In this document: positions 25,701 to 35,876 of the stretch, piece by piece
Layout: each line of letters opens with the position of its first letter
Position numbering within the stretch: position 1 is the first letter of the stretch
NCBI GenBank assembly: GCA_000469685.2
Contig: LS997562.1
Location: forward strand, 10,829,014 to 10,893,013
Source: Haemonchus contortus
Taxonomy: Eukaryota; Nematoda; Chromadorea; Rhabditida; Trichostrongylidae
Reading direction: 5' to 3'
DNA: 64,000 bases
The notes under the pieces: generated by a model
What the model saw: the letters and a program-made list of their open reading frames with translations, nothing else
The model's database searches: none
Told to the model about the DNA's origin: nothing
Made by a program: the position numbers and the translations under genes

Positions 25701-28700
25701 TAGTGAATGAACTGCCTAGTTTCATGTTTATGATGTATTTTCAGTACTCATGCGCTAACGACTATCCAATGGACGATCGTGAAGCAGGTGTGGTATTCGT
25801 TTTCACCAATATCCCTTGTGAGGAACTCTGTCAAAGTGAACAACTTCAAACCGACGCTCAACCGCTCACGCAGATTTTCACCTCCAATCTCCGTTATGTC
25901 GTCAAATACATGTTTCTCAGTGATGACATTTCACAAAAAGGTAAGAGCAATGTTATGGTGATCAACTGGAAGGCTTATCCACCGTTTATTCTCGACTAGG
26001 GACTTTTTTTTTGCGTAAAACTATTTCCCGGGTGTCATGTAGACTACTGACAGGTAGATGGCATGGTGTTTCAGCTACTCTTACAATTAGAGCCGGGCGG
26101 ATGTGGCGTAGTAGGAAGTGACGCTTTATCACACATGCAAATTCTGGGGATTTATTTCGGAACGATATTTCCTAACCAAGCCTTCCATCCCCTAAGTCCG
26201 ATTAATTGGTGCTAGAGGCGTCTGGGAGGATTCAAGCACTGACTTTGCAACTGTTCAAAGAGCTGCAGTGACCAGCTCACGTACAAGTCAGTGGTTGAAT
26301 CCTCCCAGACGCCTCTGCCATCAAATAATCGACTTTGTGGGATGGAAGGGTGAACAGACTAGATACATTCGAAACACCATTACAAATTTGAATGGAAGTC
26401 AAGTGCTTGAGTGCATCCTAGTAACGTCATTGACCCCTTGGATGATGGATGATCGATTTTCCTAGAGCTTTGAACTTCTTTTTGTTCCTAAGCCTGCCTC
26501 CTATGTATTTCAGCATGTACGCGGGCATTGTTCTCAACTTGTGCTAAAATGGATCCTTCGCTATGCGATGTGAGCATATACGGCTCTCAATCACGCTCAC
26601 TCACTAATACTATATCGTCGAGTATGACATGCGTCGCCTCAATGAATTCATCACCACCAGGTCTTAGCACCGCAGGTAAACGACATCTTGCAGTTATCAT
26701 CCCAGACTAGTATTAATCTGAGCACATCCATAAACGAAAATGAGAAAGTTGTCTGGGTGCCAAGGTGAATTGTATAAGTGGACTCCGCCAGAGAAACGTG
26801 AGTTGATAAGTATGGGCATAATTGTCTTTTAGGGCTGAGGTGGAGCAGTGGCAAGTGGCGCACCTCACACGCTCATGGTCATGGGTTCAAATCCTGAATC
26901 GATACCCGCCTAGGCCAATCAAGCCTTCCATCCCTCCGGGATCGGTCAATTGGTACCATACTTGACTGGGAGGATAAAGCTGTAACTTGTACATCGACTG
27001 GCCACCGCAATCTATTGTATAGGCCACATACGCACTCATTACGCCACTACGATTCTAAATAGATGTCGAATGCGTCGGCGCATCCTCCTGGCGATATTGA
27101 TTAACGCTCCAAGACTTTATCCTTTGTCCTTCAACTGTTTCTAAGGGCATCTGGCAAGAGAAACATCCCGAAAGAGGTTTTGAAGAGGGGTGATAGAAGT
27201 CATTATGGCAAAGAAAACCTACTAAGTCCAGGGCCCTACTATGCGTGAGCTTGGGAAATGTTGTCATCGCTATACTTTACCTATCGTACCTTCTTGCCCT
27301 AACTTCAGCTGTAAACACGGAATGCCACATTTTCAATTGGAAATAGATGGCCATGAAAGCGTACCTGGATCGTTATATAATACATCAGCTTTGACGATTA
27401 CTACTCCCATTCCCATTAATTGATTGGTGATTCCAGAACTGATTGTCATAATAGCCGTGCCATGTTTCTGTTTGACGGTGATCTGTGTGGCTTGCGCAGT
27501 GGCCTGCTATAAACGGGCCAAATACCACGCTCAACAATGGAGACGCTTTTGGCAGACACATTCTGAGCACACTCATGAGGATACGTAAGTTTGAGTGGTC
27601 TTGATAGGCCTATGAGCCTCATTTATCCTCATGCTTTTCGAGCCTAGTTCACATTATCCGCCTATTCGAAAATATTGGTCCAAAATCCCCCAGCTGTTCC
27701 CCTAATAGAGATCTTTCCGATTCCTGCTATGCTGGTCTCAGCAAAGGATCCGCTTTTCCAACCGAGTGGGTGCTTATAAGATGAGGATGGTCACTACTCT
27801 AACTCCCTCTGTCGCGGACTCCCAAACCTAGGTAGGAAGCCGGAGCTTGTCAACAGACCTAAGGCTGATTCGCCTTATGACTATAACGCATAAAAACTAA
27901 TAAAACTGTTTTTCAGCCAATCGAGATGGGGTAAGGGCCACCTAGATTCGGGTTCGTCTTTCCAATAACGGATGTTGAAGACCCTCATAAGTAAAGTCCC
28001 CATGAGATTAAACTCAAAAAATATGAGTGACCAACTGAAGAGCAGCTCGAAAGCAACTAGCTCAGTTAAGGGAATATTTAGTGTTTACGACTATGCCCAT
28101 TTCAGGACCATGACGTATAGCTTATCGCATTTACCTCATCCTGGAAGTTTGGTCATGGCGAGTCATTATATGGATGTTAGGATATTGGCTGAAGCTAACA
28201 GGTTCGTTTTGGAAGAAGTAGATGAGCCAAGAAGTAGAATCTCAAACAGACAACGATTGGAACTATACTAATAGGAAAGACAACTGGGAAGTGTCGCTAT
28301 CAAATCTTACCATACACGAAAATGAAATTCTTGGAAATGGAGCTTTCGCAGTCGTTCACAAAGCCACCTTGAGAGGTAAGCGGTAAGTTTCACCATCTCG
28401 GATAAAAGCAGGTTTGTGACTGTTACCCAATTCTACTCTAATCATTCGCGAATGAGAACACTGAGTCTTTAGAGCGCCTTTTTTAGCCCTATTCTGCCGT
28501 AACAATGCCATGGTGTGACTACCCAGGGCCAAAGTTCGTTCTCAGAATATTTAGAACTAATTTGATCAGATGGTGCCTCCAAAAGAACTAGTGCGCCATA
28601 GTCCACTGAAGAGAAAAATTTTGGTGGGAAGCGTATCCTCTTAGCCCAATTACAACCTCTGCATGGACAAGATTCAAAGAGCTCGACATATCGACCCGTT

Positions 28701-31700
28701 TCCCCACCAACCAATCGCAACAAGTGTGGGTCAAGAGGTGCCGTCTAGGACGGTTCCATAAAATTAGGTCATGGCATTCAGTTTTTGGGTGGTCGTGCTG
28801 GCGCCTTCTTCACAAGCTTCAACATTTTGCTAGCCCTTGATAATGCGCTACTTTTTTAAGAAAAACTTCTTCCCTTGTCTTTTCGCCTTATTTTCTTTTT
28901 AATCATACTAGATAGAATAAAAGGGTGAATGATAATCTTTGGATACTGAGATAATCTTCGAAAATTGATCAGCCCCGTCTGAGGGATACGCTCGTGCATT
29001 GGATTTCCATTCAGAATCTTAGTGGTGTATTGAATGCGTATGTGGCCCATACAATGACTTGCGGTGCTCAGCCGATATCCAAATCATCACTTTGCCCTCC
29101 CGGACAAGACTGGTACCAACTAATCGACAACGGAGGAATGGAAGGCTCGGTTGGTCTAGGCGGCTATCGATTCGGAATTCAAACCAGTGACCGTGCGTGT
29201 GAGATAGTGCCCCACTTGCCCCTACATCACCTCCGCCCTCATACTAGAGATAGGCGAAAAAAAATTACCGACCTCGCGATCACCTGCAAAAACGATCATG
29301 TCACCTCGTTATTCTTAGCTGCCGTTGTTGAATGGTGACAGCTGTGTAGAAAATTGTTCTGCTACCTAGCTTTCAATAGTGACCGTACTTGTAGTGCTAG
29401 GCATGGAAAAAGTGGATCTTTTCAGGGAAAATTCCGCTACTGGTCATAAATCCCCGCTTGAACTTAGTCAGTGAGCACGAGCAAGACAATGGGACAACCG
29501 AGGTATTACGCGTTACCGAACAAGGTTCTCCAAACTCTTATAGACCTCGTCTAGGCAGCCGTTAAACGTCTACCTGCACATGCTAATGATCAAAATCGTA
29601 TCGATTTCTTCCATGAGATCAGTTTCATGAAAAACCTCGGTTATCATTCTCATGTTATCAGGTGAGTCACCTTCTAAACAATTCTTACCTACTGATGAGA
29701 AAGAAGAACTAATGAAACGAAAACGCAATTACAACAGTGAGCAATTCCTCGAATTTTGATTCATCCGCTATGCAACATGGAATAAAGAGCGCGCGCGTAA
29801 AATCAATACCTATTTTAAAGTGCAGCCAATGGCATCTGAAACAGTAATTTCGTTTTTTTATCCATCTTAGTGAGTATTTTGTTAAGTTACTTATTGCTTT
29901 TTTGCTACTATTATTTTGAACCTATCAGAATCACAAGTATCATTATGGTTTTCAGCATGTTGGGTTGCATCTCATGCACAGACACTCCAATGATTCTGGT
30001 GGAATACTGTGAGCATGGCGACTTGTTACGATTTCTAAGAAAACATCGGGATTTTATTCTCATGGTAATCATTTCCGTAATTGTTTCGTCAACGTTTCAA
30101 AAACTAAACCTCATGGAGCGCAAGAATAATCACCATATGGCCCAGAAGTCGCTACTGCGGGTCCGTAAATCGAAGGTATAAGAATGATCAAGGATCTCAG
30201 TCCTGGAAAAACTGAAAGGGAGATTGAAGAGCAGATTTTCTACCTATACCTTTGATCATTTGAAGAGCGCACCTACAAATGCTTGTGTGCCGAACGAAAG
30301 TCCATGAATTGGTCTTCTTAACGGCATTGGAAGCTTTTACGGACGCCTTACCCAAGCGGTTATAGTTAGAATGTTAACGCATTTATTCTTTACAGTATAG
30401 CACGGAACTTTTTCAGCATGAAAACGACGAATGCCCGATTGATGCCGAACTTTGCCTTCGGATCAAGGATTTGGTCTCTATTTCCTGGCAAGTTAGCGAT
30501 GGACTTGTAAGTTCCAAGCTTTCATACTACAGTATCCTTATAAAAACCGATCTCATAAGACCCCTAGTGCTAAATTTCACAGTTTAAGTAGACCTTGTGC
30601 ATGTACAAATAACCCTCTGTTTCATATAGTATCGCTTTTTCCCAGTTTCTCTGAATGAGTTAATCGTTCAGAAGAAGGGGGATAAAAAAGTGCTCAAGCT
30701 TTCAGTTAGTCCTCTGTAGCGATTCCCAAGGGCTGGGCATTGCAAACCAGTACATGGGTCTCATTCGACCGTCTCCCGAATCTGAACTGAAGTCGAAAGT
30801 GTGGTCGACTCCAATCACCTCCTTATCTGTCCATTCTCGCTATTTGTAATAGTCCAAAGTCATTCAGGCCTACCTCTCTTCGAAAAACTTTATTCATCGA
30901 GATGTCGCCGCTCGTAATGTACTGCTCACGAAGCACCTGGTTGCCAAGGTAAGATTTTCAAAGCTTTAGAGACTCCACAGTGCCTAGACAGGATAGCAAC
31001 GTACTCAAAAAAAAACCGCAAAGCTTCCCAGGTAGATCACAGGCATTGCCCGTGATAAGTTACTAGGGGAGAGAGGCCCAACTGATGTCTGCGCTAAGCC
31101 TGTTTCGTTAAAAATATTACCATGCGGCGAAAGACACATCAACAATGAGGGCGATCCAGTATTCCTTAACACATGTTTATATTCGACCCTGACGCTAATT
31201 GAAATCCCTGAAGGCACAGTTTAAACACCTTTTTCAGGTGAGCGACTTCGGTCTGGGCCGTTATGCGGATTCAGCCCTTTATACGGCACGTGGCGGACGT
31301 CTACCATTCAAGTCCATGGCATTGGAGGCCCTCAAATACTATGAATTCTCTGAAAAGACTGATGTGTGGGTGAAACAAGCCAGTAGGGATGGCTGCCCGC
31401 TTCAGAAGAAGTCTTTCCAAGTCATTTTCAGATGGGCATTCGCAATTCTGCTCTTCGAGATCTTCTCACTTGGCAGTGTACCATATCCGACCGTTCAGCC
31501 AGTGGATATGATATCCTACATTGAACAAGGCAATCGTCCACCACAACCGGAGAAATGCCCGAATGAGATGTGAGTTCCAAACAGGTTTGGTGTCCTCATT
31601 ACCCCCTTATCTGAGCCGTTTTTCGACCCAACAGCGTCCCTTGTGTTACCCTTGCGAGTCACAGGTTTCCTAGGGACAAATTTCAGAAAGCGTTTGTCCT

Positions 31701-33249
31701 GAACTGTGCCTTTAAACCAGTACATTCAGATTCAAGTTAATGAAAAGATGTTGGCAAGCCGACCCAAATGATCGTCCAACTTTCGCTGAGGTCAGCGGCT
31801 GTGTCAATCGTAAGAAATTGCATTCACGGATCATTATAAAATGATCACTTTTAGATTCGAGGTGAACTGACCATTCTTTTGAATATCGACGACGAAAGTT
31901 ATGGCTATTTAAATCTTGATAGCGATAAGAAATCTCGTCAAATTCGAGATATGATCAATCGACAGGTACTTCTTAATGATCCTACAAGTAAATAAAGACT
32001 GGCATCTGGCGCCGACTGCACCTCAAAGGCCGGCACGGTCCATGCGGCGCAGTTGCCAGTGCGTCACTGCCATCCAATCCATGGACCATATACCGGCTGC
32101 GGCTGCCTCTGATAAATCTATTACCTCTGGGGCAGCCTTCTGCCGTGGAACAGTATAGGTGTACGGGGGGACGTGCGTCCGAGGGTGCGCGCGGCAACTG
32201 CGTGGCGAAGTTCGTGACGATTTGTACGACTGCGGCGCCAATTTTCCGGGCACAAACTCGAAGTAGTGTAGTTTAGTAGGGTCAGATAATCCTCCTAATC
32301 CACTCTATTTCAAATTTGGGCCCTAATGATAAGCGCCAAAGTCGTTCAAATCATTACGAACTTCACCGCGCAATTTGCCGCGCGCATCCTCGGACGCACG
32401 TTCGTACACATACCCTGGGTGTATGTCGTTTGGCGCGATATCTCCCATCGCGCCGCCCATTCGACGCGGTTTGCGAGCTGGTCAACTCGTCCAAGCGCCA
32501 TGAAAAAGCTAAATAGACGATGTAGACAGACAGAATACAAGCAGGTCCGCAATTTGGCGTCTAATAGCGGCGGCGCCATCGATAGGGCTTCTGTCAGCTA
32601 GAAAGGCAGTGGGTTGCCCGATCAAATGGAAGACCACCTCGCAAATCGCGTCGAATGATCGCGCCGAACGACCGCCTCCCTCAGAGCCCGCCTTTTCTTT
32701 CACCTGAACCTAAGAAAGCTCCCCAAATACAATGCCTATACTGCCTATCACAATCAGCAAAACTCCTTTGTTGTCGAGAATGTTAGAATTATCTAATTAA
32801 TAATTAAGATAACTGAACTTCATACACCAGACGATTGCGAATCGAATGCACTGGAAGAATTACAGGACGCGGATCAATCAACACTTCTAGCAGAAATTGT
32901 TATGGGATTGGGATTGTCTCAAAGGTTTGTTTCTTAGAATTCTTTCGAACTATAAAATCTGCCCTAATAATACCAACTACTATGCCACCAAAATTGTGAC
33001 GTGTCTCTGGAAAAATGGGTGATTTTTACCCCTACCTCTTGCAAAAGTTACCAAATAATGTGACCTAGTTTTACCATCACGAAGAAGAACTTTAATCGTC
33101 ATTGCAACTTTAGTTTTCCAAACTCGATTGCCTCTGAAAGCAAGACAGTCGTATTGGGCAACAGTAGACCGGACCTTTGAATCACTGTCTGTGTTGGTCG
33201 ATCAGGATCGTAATGGTTGTAAAAGATCCTACTTACTATAAAGCGCTTA

Positions 33250-33287
<38 letters not shown>

Positions 33288-35446
33288 CTGTCTGTCTGTC
33301 TGTATGTCTGTCACGAAATTCCTTAGCTCCTTTAGATCTGCCTGGAGAGACCGGGTCAAGTGTGGGATGGGTGGGCCAGGTCTCGAGAAGTATAAAACAC
33401 ACATCAGCTTGGCGGAGCCCCGCCCACAGTGGGCGTGGCGTGCCTCGAAATGAGCCCTACCGAGGACCATGATTTCAAATTCAGCCACAAGACGGCCTCA
33501 AAATTGGGGTTTAAAGGTGGCTTGAGGTGTGCATTGGTAAGTTAGATCGAACTGGGGAGACCCACCCCCGATGGGCGGGGCGTTCTCCAAAAATGCAATG
33601 CTTTATGAAAACATTTATAACTCGGTTTGGAGAAAGCCAACAGAGCAGGAGAAAGTTGACGTGGGAGGAGCATTGTCGGGGGTGTCTCCAGCATAAATGA
33701 CGTCAGCGGAGGCCCGCCCACAATGGGCGGAGCGTGCCTCGAAGCTCACATCCCTTCTTACATTTATATACGAAAATCCATAATTCCGGTTCCCATGGAC
33801 GTAGAGAGTTCAAATTTGGTAGCAGTACAGGCGTCATGGAGGCAAAACTCATGGTGGGTGGCAGAACCAGACTCCGCCCACAAGGGGCGGGGTTTGTGCG
33901 GAAACTCATAACTCCCGTCCCCATGGACCGAAAAAGTTCAAACTTGGTAGGAGTGCAGGCGCCATGGTGGCTAAACGTATGGTGGATGGCAGCACCAGAC
34001 TCCGCCCACAAGGGGCGGGGTTTGTGCGGAAATTCATAACTCCCGTCCCCATGGACCTAGAAAGTTCAAACTTGGTAGGAGTACGGGCGACAGGATGGGA
34101 ACACCTATGGTGGGTGGCAACACCGGACTCCGCCCACAAGGGGCGGGGTTTGGGTGAAAATTCATAATTCTGTCCCAATGGACCTAGAAAGTTCAAACTT
34201 GGTAGGAGCATAGAAACCGCGATGGGGAAACTTATAGTGGGTGGTAGAACCAGACTCCGCCCACAAGGGGCGGGGTTTGTGCGAAAACTCATAACTCCTG
34301 TCCCCATAGACCTAGAGAGTTCAAACGTGGTAGGAGTACAGGCGACAGGATGGGAATACCTATGGTGGGGGGCAAGACCGGACTCCGCCCACAATGGGCG
34401 GGGTTTGGGCGAAAATTCATTACTCATGTCCTCATGGACCTAGAAAGTTCAAACTTGGTAGGGGTACAGGCCCCATGGTGGCAAAACTTATGGTGGGTAG
34501 CAGAACCAGACTCCGCCCACAAGGGGCGGGGTTTGAGCGGAAACTCATAAATCCGATAAAGGTCTATAATGAAAATCAGCTCATGCGGCTCCGTCTCTCA
34601 TGGCTAGAGCCCCTAGCGCGCGCGAGAGCGTGCATAGCCGCCTGGTGTACATATATACAGGAATTAGGTTGTTGTAACCAATGCATAACAGAAGACGATA
34701 TAGTAGGAGAATCTAGAGATTTGTGATAAAAACGAGGCCGAAAGGTCCAAGCCGCCTGCTCGCTGATGGATTGATCCTGACCATTAATCAATATACTGGC
34801 CTACTCTTCTATCTCATTTATAATCAAGAAAAAGTTCAACCGGCCAACCAAGGCTACCACCTCTGCGGGGCGGTTATTCACTACCAAACTCGTTAAGGAG
34901 GATAAAAGTACTGACTTGTACATCGGTCGGGCACCGAGAGTTATTGTTAGACCATATACACATCCAAACGCCACTACGATTCTGAATGGAAGTTGAATGT
35001 AGCGGAGCATCCCAACAACGGGATTGATCAATTACTTTATAGTCCTTAGCTAGTGAAAAATTGTTAAGGCATGCTAAATACTACGGTGACCGGGTTTTCT
35101 TTTTAGGGAGGACAGCACATTTACTGAAAAAGACGCACCAAGGATCCAGTGTCCACAAGAAGACGATGCTAATCAAGGATCTGAGCCCCTTTTCACCAGT
35201 ATCCGCGAGGGTTTATCGGACGGACCATCAATATTACCTTCTAACTACCTTTTACCATCGTACTCACATTTACCCAATACAGTGGCATTCAGTCCACGAC
35301 CTGGTTGCATAGGAAACGACAATCCATTTGATCTTGTAAATAACAACTTTTCACATACAGTAAACCTAAAACGAGATCATTTTGTGCTATCAATAGAAGA
35401 ACAGATACATCACAAATTAGCCGAAGGTTGTTCGTCAATTCGATAA
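19721..35446 (+). CDS. Nematode receptor tyrosine kinase with VWA-like ectodomain
   Basis: Ectodomain exons: 19721-19867 (signal peptide, then a Thr-rich stretch), 22459-22555, 22611-22729, 24996-25106, 25745-25940 and 26514-26569. Phases match throughout this set. Segments such as [16 protein letters not shown] and [10 protein letters not shown] suggest a VWA-like fold. Exon 27437-27584 is the transmembrane segment ([20 protein letters not shown]) followed by basic residues. Kinase exons: 28275-28375 (P-loop GNGAFAVV), 29559-29661 (AVKRL), 29956-30064, 30396-30506, 30868-30948 ([10 protein letters not shown]), 31238-31365 ([13 protein letters not shown] in place of APE), 31432-31569, 31730-31809, 31862-31965. 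Tail: 32809-32924 and 35107-35446 (TAA). The activation-loop sequence and [10 protein letters not shown] motif recall C. elegans KIN-16/VER-type receptors. The joins at 26570-28274 and 28376-29558 are not fully resolved, so small exons are missing. The kinase part is certain; linking the ectodomain to it is inferred from phase and order. Confidence 0.82.
20138..20400 (+). mobile_element. tRNA-derived SINE copy in intron 1 of the receptor kinase
   Basis: Head with B box (cacgagttcgactcccagat), then cgcgtggtcaatggagcc, gtaccagactcgtctggga and a body ending near gattttgaattgg. Orientation is the same as the host gene. Confidence 0.75.
20523..21794. mobile_element. Mariner-sized DNA transposon relic with 28-bp TIRs
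   Basis: Terminal inverted repeats: cagggtgcgccataaatatg at the left and its complement catatttatggcgcaccctg at the right, extending through ggtaacaa/ttgttacc, with a TA dinucleotide outside each end as expected for a Tc1/mariner duplication. The length of about 1.27 kb is that of a complete mariner. The interior, mostly on the minus strand, is broken into short frames and no DDE motifs could be read, so it is dead. Confidence 0.6.
21797..22205. repeat. Possible small foldback element
   Basis: Left end gagctccggggggtaacgga with aacttctcccctatcgcggc is partly mirrored at the right end (gttaggggagaagttcccgg, then agctccgggtcc). It abuts the mariner relic. The arms are imperfect and the limits uncertain. 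Confidence 0.35.
23130..23345. repeat. Dispersed repeat family B, copy 2
   Basis: Shares cggcattgcagaggctgcac and gtgacccatggcgacagtga with the block at 8440-8700. Located in the receptor kinase intron 22730-24995. Confidence 0.5.
24165..24425 (-). mobile_element. tRNA-derived SINE copy, near full length
   Basis: Reverse orientation. Its head is at the right end: on the minus strand ggtggtgtagtggtaaatag looks like a tRNA A-box region, followed by gtcacgagctcgaatcctgg at the B box. The body and AT-rich tail extend to about 24165. Confidence 0.75.
25264..25725 (-). CDS. Nucleoside diphosphate kinase-like ORF, catalytic His replaced, N-terminus atypical
   Basis: A single uninterrupted frame of 153 codons on the strand opposite the receptor kinase, inside its intron 25107-25744. 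From about residue 20 it matches NDPK closely ([60 protein letters not shown]; final DSWVYE). NDPK moves the gamma phosphate between nucleotides through a phospho-histidine in the motif RNI(I/C)HGSD. Here that motif reads FHICQGSD: Arg, the conserved Asn and the catalytic His (H118 in human NME1) are all changed, while the nucleotide-contacting Arg and Thr of GR.MLGATNP and the Arg of TIRGDF remain. The first 18 residues are unrelated to the family and lack the VKPDG strand with the active-site Lys; an AG acceptor-like cccaattgcag precedes residue 20, so either a further exon is missing or this is a 5'-truncated retrocopy. No poly(A) tract is obvious. Confidence 0.7.
   Translation of the reverse strand: MKLGSSFTKRSLRVSQLQNLVGKIIQRFEERGYKLVALKMMTASKQHLEVHYQELEDKPFFPHLLKYMGSGPVVAMVWQGLDVVKQGRAMLGATNPLAPAPGTIRGDFCIQTGFHICQGSDSLESAQREIAHWFKPDEINDYESPFIDSWVYE
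26155..26350. mobile_element. Two SINE fragments in inverted orientation
   Basis: Bases 26183-26245 (gaggcgtctgggaggattca) and 26283-26345 (tgaatcctcccagacgcctc) are near-perfect inverted copies separated by about 40 bases. The sequence is the middle of the SINE family, including ccaagccttccatccc at the left edge. Confidence 0.6.
26830..27125 (+). mobile_element. tRNA-derived SINE copy, full length
   Basis: Head gaggtggagcagtggcaagt, B box gggttcaaatcctgaatcga, then aagccttccatccctccggg, ggtaccatacttgactggga, catcgactggccaccgcaa and gccactacgattctaaat, with the tail gattaacgctccaagacttt. Orientation matches the host receptor kinase gene. Confidence 0.8.
28968..29246 (-). mobile_element. tRNA-derived SINE copy, full length, inside the kinase-domain region
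   Basis: Reverse orientation, in the intron between the P-loop exon and the AVKRL exon. On the minus strand the head reads ggaggtgatgtaggggcaag, followed by a slightly decayed B box (ggtttgaattcc). Confidence 0.75.
32000..32620. repeat. Foldback (palindromic) repeat, copy 2
   Basis: Left arm (gcgtccgagggtgcgcgcgg, then gcgaagttcgtgacgatt) and right arm (aatcattacgaacttcaccg, then ccgcgcgcatcctcggacgc) are inverted. The spacer has ctactctattt-like sequence as in copy 1. Located in receptor kinase intron 31966-32808. Confidence 0.65.
33250..33312. repeat. (TCTG)n microsatellite
   Basis: About fifteen tetranucleotide units of tctg with two single-base changes. Confidence 0.95.
33700..34550. 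repeat. Tandem array, about 128-bp unit, six or more copies
   Basis: The marker actccgcccacaaggggcgg recurs at about 33871, 33999, 34127, 34253, 34382 and 34510, giving a period of 126-129 bp. Each unit also has ccatggacctagaaagttca and aaacttggtaggagtaca. Degenerate units extend left to about 33410. Because the unit keeps its length, it creates long but meaningless open frames on both strands. It lies in the receptor kinase intron 32925-35106. Confidence 0.92.
34840..35050 (+). mobile_element. tRNA-derived SINE copy, head truncated
   Basis: Retains ccggccaaccaaggctacca, a decayed middle (acttgtacatcggtcgg) and the body end gccactacgattctgaatgg. The B box is missing. Confidence 0.65.
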
Positions 35447-35876
35447 ATCATTAAATCAACTTTGCGAAATTCCTTGTTGGACAAACCCGAAGAATATCTG
35501 TATTTAGTCCATAGTAGTTATAAAATTATTTACTTTTACTGTGTACGATATCACGAAGACTGGAATACGCATTGAATATTGGCAGTAGAAGACAACAAAA
35601 CCAAAAAGAGGTAAAAAAAAGCTGAAAACCCGAGAAAATTGCACTAGAAGGCGAATGCGTTACGATAATTACATGACCAGACATAATATATAACAATACA
35701 GAGGGAAATTAACAAGCTAACATTTCCATGCAGCAGTGATCAAAAAATAAAATAATGTTTGCTACTTTAGCAACCTGAATTTAAAATGCTACGTAAAATA
35801 CTTCACTAAATCCACACATCTACAACAGAGCATCAATCGACGGCTTTGATATTACCTCAACATAATTTTGCTCCAC

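Noticed and set aside
33250..34550. CRISPR-like array (regular repeats)
   Set aside because: Units are contiguous and similar along their whole length, with no unique spacers, and the genome is eukaryotic.
33703..34726. Several overlapping open frames of 60-173 codons on both strands, with repeated [16 protein letters not shown] text
   Set aside because: They are produced by the 128-bp tandem unit, run in both directions at once, and have no domain, start context or splice sites.
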